Origin: Parashewanella sp965200795
GTDB taxonomy: Bacteria; Pseudomonadota; Gammaproteobacteria; Enterobacterales; Shewanellaceae
Direction of reading: 5' to 3'
Assembly (NCBI GenBank): GCA_965200795.1
Contig: CBDAVB010000003.1
Coordinates: 124,001 to 188,000, forward strand
DNA: 64,000 nt
The notes below the pieces were generated by a model that was not told the DNA's origin, did not search any database, and saw only the letters and a list, made by a program, of their open reading frames with translations. Below are positions 17,550-26,834 of the stretch, one piece after another (within the stretch, counting starts at the first letter, position 1; the number at the start of each line of letters is the position of its first letter). A program made the translations under genes and the position numbers.

Positions 17550-18182
17550 TTACAGTGTTGACGTTAACTCGGCATACCGGCCGGGCTCGATTCGTTTAGC
17601 GTTATGATCTAACGTGTATTTCCCTATACTATAGCGTATCAACCTTAACGTAGGGTAACCGATGTGTGCGGTCATTCTTCTGACCTGACGGTTTCGGCCT
17701 TCGCATACCGAGATTTCTAACCATTGTGTCGGTTTATTTTTACGCTCTCTGATCGGCGGCACTCTTTCCCAGACCTCGGGCTCACCGATGAATGTGACTT
17801 TTGCCGGAAGTGTCATGCCGTCCCTTAACTCAACACCATTTCTGAGTTTATCTAAATCTGATTCTGCCGGAACACCCTCTACCTGAACCCAGTAAGTTTT
17901 GTATGTTTTTTTATTTGGCCGGGTCAGTTCAGCTTGAAGCTTACCGTCGTTAGTCAGTAATAATAAGCCTTCACTATCACGGTCTAAACGACCGGCGGCA
18001 TATACACCTTTGACAGGAATGTAATCTCTGAGCGTTTTACGTCCGTCATCATCAGAAAACTGGCAGAGCACATCAAAAGGTTTGTTGAACAAAATCAGCT
18101 TTCTGTCTTCCGGGGAAATGGTTTTTTTCTGTTGTTTGTTAAATCTTGAGGTGTTGTGTCTGACAGATGAACGCATAGTCAT
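17550..18182 (-). CDS. rluE: 23S rRNA pseudouridine(2457) synthase RluE
   Basis: A 210-residue RsuA-family pseudouridine synthase. The catalytic-Asp motif is GRLDRDSEGLLLLTNDG. It also has LILFNKPFDVLCQFSDDDGR and the C-terminal EGRNRQVRRMTAHIGYPTLRL. It lacks an S4 domain, as RluE does. The start may be ATG 18182 or the ATG two codons inside. Its upstream region was hit by an ISL3-family insertion: the target duplication starts at 18203, only 20 bases before the start codon, so its native promoter has been displaced. Confidence 0.93.
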   Translation of the reverse strand: MTMRSSVRHNTSRFNKQQKKTISPEDRKLILFNKPFDVLCQFSDDDGRKTLRDYIPVKGVYAAGRLDRDSEGLLLLTNDGKLQAELTRPNKKTYKTYWVQVEGVPAESDLDKLRNGVELRDGMTLPAKVTFIGEPEVWERVPPIRERKNKPTQWLEISVCEGRNRQVRRMTAHIGYPTLRLIRYSIGKYTLDHNAKRIEPGRYAELTSTL

Positions 18183-18272
18183 ATTCCGCTGGCGTTTTAC
18201 TCTATTTTTGGGCTCTTCGTCGTTTCATATGGATTTGAGTAGATCTGATACAGGGCTAGCAATCATAAAAAT

Positions 18273-19564
18273 GTAGTGTTTAGAAATCTGTGTCATTTCG
18301 GTAAAATGTCAAAAACAGGAATGACATAATGACTCAAAATTTCGATTTCAATAAAGCTTTAGAACAACTTCAATCAGGTAAAGGTTTAACTGGTGCGGAT
18401 GGTGTTCTCACCCCTTTAATCAAACAACTAACAGAAGCAGCGCTTAAAGCAGAACTTGATCAACATTTAGACTCAGATCTTGAGCCCAATCGAAGAAATG
18501 GTTTTAGTAAAAAAACCGTTAAATCTTCAGTTGGCGAATTTGAGTTAGAAACGCCAAGAGACAGAGCCGGCAACTTTGAGCCTCAGCTTGTCAAAAAAAA
18601 TCAAACTAAGCTCTCTGATGAAATTGATCGTAAGATTTTGTCAATGTTTTCAATGGGTATGAGTTATCGTGATATCAAATCTCATGTGGCTGATTTGTAT
18701 GGTTTAGAGCTTTCAGAAGCCAGTTTGACGGCTGTGACCGATCAGCTTATTCCTCAGCTCAAAGAATGGCAGCAACGCAGTTTAGACGAGGTCTATCCAA
18801 TTATTTGGCTGGATGCGATTCACTATAAAGTCAAAGACAATGGTCGCTATGTCAGTAAGGCTATTTACACGATTCTAGGCGTTAATCTCGAAGGTAAGAA
18901 AGAGTTACTTGGCCTGTATCTTTCAGAGTCAGAAGGTGCTAATTATTGGCTTTCGGTACTGACCGATCTTCATAATCGTGGTGTTAAGGATATCTTAATT
19001 GCTTGTGTTGACGGGTTAAACGGTTTTCCTGAAGCTATTGCCAGCATTTACCCGGAGACAGAAGTTCAGCTTTGCGTAATTCATCAGGTACGCAACTCAA
19101 TGAAGTATGTGGCATCTAAGCATCAAAAGGCGTTTATGGCTGATTTAAAGCCGGTTTACAGAGCGACAAGTAAATCGGCTGCTGAAACGGCTTTAGATGA
19201 GCTGGAAAACAAATGGGGTAGCCAGTATCCAATCGTTATCGACTCTTGGCGCAGAAAGTGGGAGAACTTGTCCGTTTACTTCAAATATCCAGAATATGTA
19301 CGTCGAGTGATTTACACGACCAATGCGATTGAAGCCGTACATCGCCAGTTTAGGAAACTCACCAAAACAAAAGGGGCATTTCCAAATGAAAACAGCTTGC
19401 TAAAATTGCTTTATGCGGGAATATTGAATGCCTCTAAAAAGTGGACAATGCCAGTCCAAAATTGGAGGCTAGCATTGTCACAATTTGCAATCCATTTTGA
19501 AGGCAGATTGGATAACGTATTAGAAATTTAGAATTTAGGCTGACACAGAATTTTGAACGCCCTC
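18273..19564 (+). mobile_element. IS256-family element, copy A, nested in the ISL3 element
   Basis: A 1,292-bp element. The left end begins GTAGTGTTTAGAAATCTGTG and the right end, reversed, GAGGGCGTTCAAAATTCTGT; the shared inner block is TCTGTGTCA. The 9-bp target duplication CATAAAAAT flanks it exactly (18264-18272 and 19565-19573). It inserted into the 3' end of the ISL3 transposase gene. Copy B at 30912-32203 is the same length. Confidence 0.93.
18329..19531 (+). CDS. IS256-family (mutator-type) transposase, copy A
   Basis: A 400-residue DDE transposase, complete. The catalytic residues can be placed: D162 (WLDAIHYK), D228 (CVDGLNGFPEAI) and E335 (TNAIEAVHRQFRK). The text VQLCVIHQVRNSMKYV is typical of the family. 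The translated protein is identical to that of copy B, implying recent transposition. It should be functional as read. Confidence 0.95.
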   Translation: MTQNFDFNKALEQLQSGKGLTGADGVLTPLIKQLTEAALKAELDQHLDSDLEPNRRNGFSKKTVKSSVGEFELETPRDRAGNFEPQLVKKNQTKLSDEIDRKILSMFSMGMSYRDIKSHVADLYGLELSEASLTAVTDQLIPQLKEWQQRSLDEVYPIIWLDAIHYKVKDNGRYVSKAIYTILGVNLEGKKELLGLYLSESEGANYWLSVLTDLHNRGVKDILIACVDGLNGFPEAIASIYPETEVQLCVIHQVRNSMKYVASKHQKAFMADLKPVYRATSKSAAETALDELENKWGSQYPIVIDSWRRKWENLSVYFKYPEYVRRVIYTTNAIEAVHRQFRKLTKTKGAFPNENSLLKLLYAGILNASKKWTMPVQNWRLALSQFAIHFEGRLDNVLEI

Positions 19565-20797
19565 CATAAAAATCATGGTAATAAATGTTCCTGTATTACG
19601 ATACCCTCTGGCTCGTGCTCTAGCCGCTTGAAATAGACTATTTAAACCTTCCATACGAGCATTCGTATAAGTGGATGACCAGCGCTGTAAAATTCTCTCT
19701 GCATGCCTTTCCACAGTTGCAAGTGCTTTTCGAACGGGTTCTAACATCTCAATATCACCCAACTGCTCTTTTGCAAAATTAATGAAATACGTCAGCCTCC
19801 AGCGTGCAGCATGAGCGGTTTCAGCTTGACGTATCCACCTAAGTTGTTCCTTAATCCGCCAAGCTGTTGCTGTATTCAGGTCGCTGGATTCTAGCTCTGC
19901 AAGTGCTTCTTTTTGTTTCTCAGTAAATGAGCCATCTGCATTTTTTAGTACTGCCCAGCGCAGGCTCTTTGGATGCGGTTGGATTTTTCTCTCCGTTTTA
20001 CGTACTTCATCAACCGCTTTAGTAAACAGTTGCACAACATGGAACCAATCAACCGTTACGTTAGCATCCGGGAACTCTTCCTCTGTTGCTGACAGAAAGG
20101 CTCTTGACATATCACACACGACTTCAAGTACATTATCTGCTTTGCCTTGATGCTCTGTCAGAAAGGACTTAAATCGCTTAACGGTTTCCTTACCTTTTCC
20201 GGGCGTAGCGAACACAACAGGCTTGTCTTTCTTGTCCATATCAATGAAAACAGTAACATAGTTGTGGCCACGTTTAGCCGCCGTTTCATCGAATCCAATA
20301 GCTTTAAGTGCTGACAAGTCCATCAATGCTAATGCCTTGCTGACGTAGTGTTTGATGATGCGCCAAATACGTTTGTCACGAATTCCAACATATTCAGCAC
20401 ATGCCTTAACCGGCATTTCACGAGCCAGTACCAATACAGATTGTTCGAACAATAACGTGAATTTACTACCCGCTCTCGCCCAAGGGACATTGACACGCTT
20501 AACGCCATGCTCAGCACATCGAGTTCTCGGGACGTTTGCTTTGATATAACAGTGATGCTGAAAGAAATTGAGATGACGCCAAGTCAGCGATTTAAAGTCA
20601 TGTGCCGGACAAGCTTTTGAGCAAGTCGGGCAGGGATACAAGCTTCCTCGTTCAGCTTCAATTTCGAGAACAAGTTCATTAGGTGAGGCTGATATATCCA
20701 GGTGTTGGTTAACCAACTTCCAAGGCGCTTCTATACCAAGACCGAGCATCAAAACTTGATTTCCATCCATGTATTTACTTCCAACTCTTGACTGCAA
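19535..20797 (-). CDS. ISL3-family transposase with C-terminus replaced by IS256 sequence
   Basis: A 420-residue frame. An N-terminal zinc-binding region (CPTCSKAC, CAEHG) is followed by the DDE domain with GFDETAAKRG, CDMSRAFL and NARMEGLNSLFQ, so all three acidic residues are present. The last nine residues EGVQNSVSA come from the IS256 end. Before insertion the frame ran on as IASPVSDLLKSI and stopped at 18227-18225 beside the inverted repeat; that tail is still readable left of the IS256. The native protein would be 423 residues. Whether the altered form still works is unknown. The real start may be the internal MDGNQ. Confidence 0.9.
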   Translation of the reverse strand: MQSRVGSKYMDGNQVLMLGLGIEAPWKLVNQHLDISASPNELVLEIEAERGSLYPCPTCSKACPAHDFKSLTWRHLNFFQHHCYIKANVPRTRCAEHGVKRVNVPWARAGSKFTLLFEQSVLVLAREMPVKACAEYVGIRDKRIWRIIKHYVSKALALMDLSALKAIGFDETAAKRGHNYVTVFIDMDKKDKPVVFATPGKGKETVKRFKSFLTEHQGKADNVLEVVCDMSRAFLSATEEEFPDANVTVDWFHVVQLFTKAVDEVRKTERKIQPHPKSLRWAVLKNADGSFTEKQKEALAELESSDLNTATAWRIKEQLRWIRQAETAHAARWRLTYFINFAKEQLGDIEMLEPVRKALATVERHAERILQRWSSTYTNARMEGLNSLFQAARARARGYRNTGTFITMIFMEGVQNSVSA

Positions 20798-21087
20798 AAC
20801 TGGGTTTATTATCTCAGAAATAAATCCATTAAATCCACACTAAACGACGAAGAGCCTATTTTTGAAACTATTTTCCGACAAAAGATATCCGCTATATTCT
20901 GAATTGTTTGCATATGTTGACAGTTTACTAAGCTTCGCCGTTTATGTGAATTTGTAATGAATTAACAATTTCATTTATGATGCGGATCCGAATCGGCCGG
21001 ATGTGTCAATTTTAACTACCTTTTGATACACATCACCCTTTAAAATAATAAACATTCATCCATATCTATTTAGAACCAGGACGAGAA

Positions 21088-23310
21088 ATGAAAGATAAAA
21101 CTCCAGCAATTATCTATACCGAAACAGATGAAGCCCCGGCGTTAGCGACGTATTCTCTGTTACCAATCATCAAGCGTTTTACTCGCGCGGCGGATGTTAA
21201 TGTTGAAACCCGTGACATTTCTTTGTCTGGTCGTGTTATTGCGTCTTTCCCTGAGTATTTGACTGAAGAGCAGCGTATTTCTGACGCGTTAGCCGAATTA
21301 GGTGAAATGGCGAAAACACCTGACGCGAATATCATCAAACTGCCTAACATCAGTGCCTCAATTCCGCAGTTAAAAGCTTGTATAACAGAGCTTCAGGCTA
21401 AGGGTTACAAACTGCCTGACTACCCTGATGAGCCTAAGAGCGATGAAGAAGCCGCGGTTAAAGCGGCTTATGACAAAGTAAAAGGCAGTGCGGTAAACCC
21501 GGTACTGCGTGAGGGTAACTCTGATCGCCGCGCGCCGAACGCGGTAAAAAATTACGCTAAGAAAAACCCGCACTCAATGGGCGCCTGGTCCGCGGATTCC
21601 AAGTCTCATGTCGCTCATATGGCTGAGGGTGACTACTTCAGCACAGAACAATCAGTTACTGTCGCTAATGAAACTGCCGCGGATATCATTCTGACCCGTA
21701 ATGACGGCTCTGAGCATACTCTTAAATCAGGTATCAAGTTACTTGCCGGTGAAGTGATTGATTCCGCGGTAATGAGCCAAAAAGCGCTGGTAAGCTTCTT
21801 TGAGTCTGAAATTGAAAAAGCAAAACAAGAAGACGTATTACTTTCACTGCACCTTAAAGCGACCATGATGAAAGTATCAGATCCAATCTTCTTTGGTCAT
21901 GCGGTTAAAGCTTTCTACAAGCCTGTATTTGAAAAGTTCGCCGCCGAATTTGACGAGCTGGGTATTGACGCCGGCAACGGTTTCGGAGACGTAATCGCTA
22001 AGATTCAAGTCCTGCCGGCCGCCAAGCAGGCCGAAATCAATGCTGAAATCGAAAAGGTTTACGAGATGCGTCCGCCGCTTGCAATGGTTGATTCAGACAA
22101 GGGCATCACTAACCTTCACGTACCAAGTGACATCATCATTGACGCTTCTATGCCGGCGGCGATTCGCGCCGGCGGCCGGATGTGGGGACCGGACAGTAAG
22201 CAAAAAGATACCAAATACATGATCCCGGATCGCAGCTATGCCGGTGTTTACGATGAAACGGTGAAATTCTGTATCGAAAATGGCGCGTTTGATCCCGCGA
22301 CTATGGGTACGGTTCCTAATGTCGGCCTGATGGCTCAAAAGGCTGAAGAATACGGCAGCCATGATAAAACATTTGAAATTGCTGACTCCGGTGTTGTCAC
22401 TGTGGTTGACGCTGAAGGAAACACGCTGATGACTCAAAACGTTGAGCGGGGCGATATCTTCAGAATGTGTCAGGTTAAAGACGCTCCGGTTCGTGACTGG
22501 GTTAAGTTAGCCGTAAACCGTGCTCGTTTAACTGACACGCCGGCGGTGTTCTGGTTAGATAAAAACCGTGCTCACGACGCGCGGTTAATCGCTAAGGTAG
22601 AGGAATATCTGAAAGAACATGATACAAACGGCCTTGAGCTGCATATCATGTCTCCAAAAGAAGCGACTCGTTTCTCTCTGACCCGTATTAAAGAGGGTAA
22701 AGATACGATTTCTGTCACGGGCAACGTATTACGTGATTACCTGACTGACTTATTCCCGATCCTTGAATTAGGCACCAGCGCGAAAATGCTGTCTATCGTT
22801 CCGTTAATGAACGGCGGCGGTCTTTTCGAAACCGGCGCGGGTGGAAGCGCGCCCAAGCACGTTCAGCAAGTAGAGAAAGAAGGGCACTTACGCTGGGATT
22901 CATTAGGTGAGTTTTTGGCTTTAGGTGCTTCTCTTGAGCATTTAAGTCAAAACACAGGTAACGCTAAGGCGATGGTGCTGGCAAAAGCACTTGATGAGGC
23001 CATAGGTCAGTTCTTGGACAATAACAAGTCGCCTTCACGTAAAGCGGGTCAGCTTGATAACCGCGGCAGTCATTTTTATCTGGCAATGTACTGGGCACAA
23101 GCGCTTAAAGCACAAACAGAAGATGCGGAACTGGCCGCAACCTTTACTGAGTTAGCGGACAAGATGACCGCGAATGAAGACAAAATTATCGCTGAGCTGA
23201 ACGGCGCTCAAGGTACGGCTGTAGATCTGGGCGGTTATTATCGCCCGAATGCGGCTAAGGCAAGTGCCGCGATGCGTCCAAGCGCGACATTAAACGGTTT
23301 AATCGGCTGA
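21088..23310 (+). CDS. icd: NADP-dependent isocitrate dehydrogenase, monomeric type
   Basis: Oxidatively decarboxylates isocitrate to 2-oxoglutarate in the TCA cycle. The 740 residues and the opening with IIYTETDEAPALATYSLLP identify the large monomeric IDH-II class, unrelated in length to the 416-residue dimeric E. coli enzyme. Conserved blocks include SNRRAPN-like SDRRAPNAVKNYAKKNP, MGAWSADSKSHVAHM and DNRGSHFYLAMYWAQAL. The start at 21088 follows AGGACGAG. It is monocistronic with a strong terminator at 23329. Its upstream region now abuts the ISL3 element, leaving 223 bases. Confidence 0.97.
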   Translation: MKDKTPAIIYTETDEAPALATYSLLPIIKRFTRAADVNVETRDISLSGRVIASFPEYLTEEQRISDALAELGEMAKTPDANIIKLPNISASIPQLKACITELQAKGYKLPDYPDEPKSDEEAAVKAAYDKVKGSAVNPVLREGNSDRRAPNAVKNYAKKNPHSMGAWSADSKSHVAHMAEGDYFSTEQSVTVANETAADIILTRNDGSEHTLKSGIKLLAGEVIDSAVMSQKALVSFFESEIEKAKQEDVLLSLHLKATMMKVSDPIFFGHAVKAFYKPVFEKFAAEFDELGIDAGNGFGDVIAKIQVLPAAKQAEINAEIEKVYEMRPPLAMVDSDKGITNLHVPSDIIIDASMPAAIRAGGRMWGPDSKQKDTKYMIPDRSYAGVYDETVKFCIENGAFDPATMGTVPNVGLMAQKAEEYGSHDKTFEIADSGVVTVVDAEGNTLMTQNVERGDIFRMCQVKDAPVRDWVKLAVNRARLTDTPAVFWLDKNRAHDARLIAKVEEYLKEHDTNGLELHIMSPKEATRFSLTRIKEGKDTISVTGNVLRDYLTDLFPILELGTSAKMLSIVPLMNGGGLFETGAGGSAPKHVQQVEKEGHLRWDSLGEFLALGASLEHLSQNTGNAKAMVLAKALDEAIGQFLDNNKSPSRKAGQLDNRGSHFYLAMYWAQALKAQTEDAELAATFTELADKMTANEDKIIAELNGAQGTAVDLGGYYRPNAAKASAAMRPSATLNGLIG

Positions 23311-23328
23311 GGTCTTTCAAAAGCGCAA

Positions 23329-23359
23329 TAAAAAAGGCAGGTCAATTCTGCCTTTTTTT
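23329..23359 (+). terminator. Rho-independent terminator of icd
   Basis: AAAAAAGGCAG (to 23340), a 7-base loop, then CTGCCTTTTTTT (23348-23359). Symmetrical, so it may also serve the leftward cspD transcript. Confidence 0.88.
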
Positions 23360-23421
23360 ATTCTTTTATCCGCCGTTCAACCGCTTTATTTTATCGCAAC
23401 CGATAAAAGCCGGAGTTATTA

Positions 23422-23628
23422 TTATTTTACGGGTGTGATGGCTGAAGCATGCATGCCCTTCGGGCCTTGCTCAACTTGGTACTCAACAGGTTGTCCAGCC
23501 TTAAGAGTTCTGTATCCGTCCATATCTATGGTCGAATAATGCGCAAAAATATCTTCTCCGCCTTCATCAGGGCATATAAAGCCAAACCCTTTGGCGTTGT
23601 TGAACCACTTTACAGTTCCGCTTGCCAT
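23422..23628 (-). CDS. cspD: Cold-shock-domain protein CspD
   Basis: A 68-residue cold-shock-domain protein. RNP1 reads KGFGFI and RNP2 DIFAHYS, the nucleic-acid-binding strands. CspD is the stationary-phase member that blocks replication initiation in E. coli. The position, divergent from clpS-clpA with a 211-base intergenic region, is the classic cspD locus and supports this over CspA. Confidence 0.93.
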   Translation of the reverse strand: MASGTVKWFNNAKGFGFICPDEGGEDIFAHYSTIDMDGYRTLKAGQPVEYQVEQGPKGMHASAITPVK

Positions 23629-23839
23629 ACTTCCACTTCCTTCTGTTGTCTACTTCTCGGTATGATAGTAAAAACTAAAAGAACATAAACTTGTTTACGT
23701 TCGGCCACCAGAATGTGATGATATTTATAGGATGTCAAGATAAATTTAACAAAAAAACAACATTTAATTTGCGATAATGACAAGTCATTACCGAATATAG
23801 TAAATTTGACAGTAATGTCAGTAAGAGGTTTTACCGCTA

Positions 23840-24148
23840 ATGAGTAAATTGGGCAGCACAGAAATTGTAGAAGAGGATGTCTTAACAGAACTTTCCCCTC
23901 CTTCAATGTATCAGGTGATTTTGAATAACGATGATTACACGCCGATGGACTTTGTTGTCGATGTGTTAGAAGTGTTTTTTAATAAAAATGAACAAGAAGC
24001 CACCGATATCATGTTGACGATTCATCATCAGGGAAAAGGTGTTTGTGGTACGTATCCTTTTGATATTGCAGAGACAAAAGTAATCCAAGTGAACCAGTTT
24101 TCTCGGGATAACGAACATCCTTTGCTTTGTACGCTAGAGAAAATATGA
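23840..24148 (+). CDS. clpS: ClpAP adaptor protein ClpS
   Basis: A 102-residue adaptor that hands N-degron substrates (N-terminal Leu, Phe, Trp, Tyr) to ClpA. The binding-pocket motif LNNDDYTPMDFVVDVL is intact, as is the conserved IMLTIHHQGKGVCGTYPFDIA. It is divergent from cspD and directly upstream of clpA. With bpt and aat downstream, the whole N-degron set is in one place. Confidence 0.97.
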   Translation: MSKLGSTEIVEEDVLTELSPPSMYQVILNNDDYTPMDFVVDVLEVFFNKNEQEATDIMLTIHHQGKGVCGTYPFDIAETKVIQVNQFSRDNEHPLLCTLEKI

Positions 24149-24194
24149 AAATATATTACCCTAAGAGTATCGGGTTATTTTTTTGGGGGTGCCT

Positions 24195-26456
24195 ATGCTG
24201 AACAAAGATTTAGAAATAACATTGAATTCAGCTTTTCAGCAAGCTAAAGATTCTCGGCACGAATATATGACAGTCGAGCATCTGCTGCTTGCGCTTTTGG
24301 ACAACCCGTCCGCTCAAGAAGCATTGTTATCCTGCGGCGCTGACATTAACAGGCTTCGTGACGAGGTTAGCCGTTTTATCGAACAAACTACGCCATTGAT
24401 CACCGATAACGTTAAGGAAAAAGAAACTCAGCCGACACTCGGGTTTCAGCGGGTTCTTCAGCGTGCGGTATTCCATGTTCAATCTTCAGGAAGAAATGAA
24501 GTCACCGGCGCCAATGTTCTGGTGGCGATTTTTAGCGAACAAGAGTCACAAGCTGTTTATCTGTTAAGACGCTGCGATGTTACTCGTTTAGATGTCGTGA
24601 ATTTCATTTCTCATGGTGTTACGAAAACAGATAATGAATCTGAATCTATTAGTTTTGAATCAACAGAGACAGATACAGAATCTGAACAAGAAAACAGTGC
24701 TCTTGCCCAATACACAACGAATTTAAACAAGCTTGCGGAGCGGGGCAATATCGACCCGCTCATCGGTCGTGATAATGAGATTGAACGAACGATACAAACC
24801 CTTTGCCGACGACGAAAAAACAATCCTTTACTGGTCGGTGAGGCGGGGGTGGGTAAAACCGCAATTGCTGAAGGTTTAGCTTACCGAATACACCAAAAAG
24901 AAGTACCTAAGGTGATGGAGGACGCGACTGTCTATTCATTAGATATGGGCGCGTTATTAGCGGGCACAAAGTACCGGGGGGATTTCGAAAAACGTTTTAA
25001 GAGTTTGTTAAAAGAACTGACCAATGATAAGCACGCTATTTTGTTCATTGATGAAATTCACACCATCATCGGTGCCGGAGCGGCGTCCGGTGGTGTAATG
25101 GATGCCTCCAACCTGCTCAAACCGTTACTTTCGAGCGGTAACTTACGTTGCATGGGTTCGACAACTTTCCAGGAATTCCAGAGTATTTTTGACAAAGACA
25201 AAGCTTTAGCGAGACGCTTCCAAAAAATCGATATCAACGAGCCAAGTGTCGCTGAAACCACTTTGATCCTGAAAGGCCTTAAGTCGAAGTATGAAGAGCA
25301 CCACCGTGTCCGCTACACCCAGGAAGCATTGAGCACGGCCGCCAAGCTTTCCGCTAAACACATTAATGACCGTCATTTACCAGACAAAGCCATTGATGTA
25401 ATCGATGAAGCGGGGGCGAGAATGGCGATGCAGCCACAGAGAAAACGTAACAAGACCATCGGCAAATTCGAGATTGAAGAGATCATTGCCAAGATTGCTC
25501 GTATTCCTGAGAAGACCGTGACCGCCTCTGATAAGGATTTGCTTAAGAACCTGGAACGTAATCTTAAGATGGTGGTGTTCGGGCAAAATAAAGCGATTGA
25601 GAGCTTAAGTTCAGCGATCAGATTGTCACGCAGCGGCTTAGGACAAGAGCAAAAACCCGTCGGCAGCTTCTTGTTCGCCGGTCCGACAGGTGTCGGTAAA
25701 ACTGAGGTTACCAGCCAGCTTGCCAATTGTTTAGGTCTGAAGCTGGTTCGATTTGATATGTCCGAATACATGGAAGCTCATGCTGTCGCGCGCTTAATAG
25801 GCGCTCCTCCGGGGTATGTAGGCTATGAACAAGGCGGCTTGTTAACGGATGCCGTGATTAAACAACCGCATTGTGTCGTATTGCTTGATGAAATCGAAAA
25901 AGCACATCCCGATGTCTACAATCTGCTTTTGCAGGTTATGGATCACGGTACACTGACTGATAATAATGGTCGTAAAGCTGACTTCAGAAATGTCACTTTG
26001 GTTATGACAACTAACGCCGGCGTTCAGGAAACGATGAAAAAATCAATTGGCTTCCAGCAGCAGGATCGCAGTGAAGACGCAATGGATGAAATTAATCGTA
26101 TTTTCACACCAGAGTTCCGTAACCGACTTGACAGCATTATCTGGTTTAACCATCTCGATATGACAGTGATTGCAAAAGTCGTCGATAAGTTCCTGGTCGA
26201 GTTACAGGCGCAGCTTGATGAAAAACGAGTTGTGCTGACGGTGACAGATGAAGCGAGAACGTTATTAGCTGAAAAAGGCTACGACAAAAACATGGGAGCA
26301 AGACCTATGTCTCGAGTGGTTACAGAGTTGATTAAGCGACCTCTGGCTGATGAAATTTTATTCGGCGCTTTAGAATCCGGCGGTAAAGCCACTATCGACG
26401 CTAAAGAAGGTGAGATTGTTATCTGTACAAAGTTCTCAGCTAAAGCAGTGAACTAA
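24195..26456 (+). CDS. clpA: ATP-dependent protease ATP-binding subunit ClpA
   Basis: Hexameric AAA+ unfoldase for ClpP. I set the start at ATG 24195 (753 residues, MLNKDLEITLNSAFQQA), which matches E. coli ClpA (MLNQELELSLNMAFARA). A TTG four codons upstream is open but not needed. The N-domain binds ClpS; the first Walker A is GEAGVGKTA and the second GPTGVGKTE. A G-run (24185-24189) stands in for the ribosome-binding site. The gap to clpS is 46 bases. A terminator follows at 26477. Confidence 0.97.
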   Translation: MLNKDLEITLNSAFQQAKDSRHEYMTVEHLLLALLDNPSAQEALLSCGADINRLRDEVSRFIEQTTPLITDNVKEKETQPTLGFQRVLQRAVFHVQSSGRNEVTGANVLVAIFSEQESQAVYLLRRCDVTRLDVVNFISHGVTKTDNESESISFESTETDTESEQENSALAQYTTNLNKLAERGNIDPLIGRDNEIERTIQTLCRRRKNNPLLVGEAGVGKTAIAEGLAYRIHQKEVPKVMEDATVYSLDMGALLAGTKYRGDFEKRFKSLLKELTNDKHAILFIDEIHTIIGAGAASGGVMDASNLLKPLLSSGNLRCMGSTTFQEFQSIFDKDKALARRFQKIDINEPSVAETTLILKGLKSKYEEHHRVRYTQEALSTAAKLSAKHINDRHLPDKAIDVIDEAGARMAMQPQRKRNKTIGKFEIEEIIAKIARIPEKTVTASDKDLLKNLERNLKMVVFGQNKAIESLSSAIRLSRSGLGQEQKPVGSFLFAGPTGVGKTEVTSQLANCLGLKLVRFDMSEYMEAHAVARLIGAPPGYVGYEQGGLLTDAVIKQPHCVVLLDEIEKAHPDVYNLLLQVMDHGTLTDNNGRKADFRNVTLVMTTNAGVQETMKKSIGFQQQDRSEDAMDEINRIFTPEFRNRLDSIIWFNHLDMTVIAKVVDKFLVELQAQLDEKRVVLTVTDEARTLLAEKGYDKNMGARPMSRVVTELIKRPLADEILFGALESGGKATIDAKEGEIVICTKFSAKAVN

Positions 26457-26476
26457 GCAAAGCTTGAACACACAAG

Positions 26477-26509
26477 AACCCGGCATTTACCACCGGGTTT
26501 CTGGTTTTT
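26477..26509 (+). terminator. Terminator between clpA and infA
   Basis: AACCCGG (26477-26483) pairs with CCGGGTT (26493-26499), with a T-rich tail to 26509. The genes are convergent, so it may serve both. Confidence 0.75.
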
Positions 26510-26520
26510 AGGTAATATAT

Positions 26521-26739
26521 TTAGCGCGCGCGGAAGACGATACGTCCCTTAGTTAAATCGTAAGGAGTCAATTGCACTGTGACTTTGTCACCGGTAAGAA
26601 TGCGAATATAGTTTTTACGCATTTTTCCGGAAATATGCGCAATGACAACGTGACCGTTCTCAAGCTCTACACGAAACATAGTGTTTGGCAAAGTCTCAAG
26701 GATTGTGCCTTGCATCTCAATGTTGTCTTCTTTCGCCAT
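26521..26739 (-). CDS. infA: Translation initiation factor IF-1
   Basis: The 72-residue OB-fold factor that blocks the ribosomal A site during initiation. The sequence MAKEDNIEMQGTILETLPNT and ...TPYDLTKGRIVFR is near-identical to the E. coli protein as I remember it. It is in the usual place between clpA and the aminoacyl transferase genes, on the opposite strand to clpA. Confidence 0.98.
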   Translation of the reverse strand: MAKEDNIEMQGTILETLPNTMFRVELENGHVVIAHISGKMRKNYIRILTGDKVTVQLTPYDLTKGRIVFRAR

Positions 26740-26834
26740 TAATTTATTATCCCATAACCTTCAAATATAAAAATTGCGCGTATCATGCCCCAAATCGGCC
26801 AGGCTGTAAAGAGTCGGTACAAAAAACCACAAGA

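Larger units (their letters stand above)
18211..20856. mobile_element. ISL3-family insertion sequence, interrupted by an IS256-family copy
   Basis: Terminal inverted repeats are GGCTCTTCGTCGTTT at 18211 and its complement ending at 20856; similarity continues inwards to TGGATTT. Both sides carry the 8-bp target duplication TATTTTTG (18203-18210 and 20857-20864), the known ISL3 duplication length. Without the nested IS256 and its duplication the element is about 1,345 bp. It lies in the intergenic region between leftward rluE and rightward icd. Confidence 0.92.
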
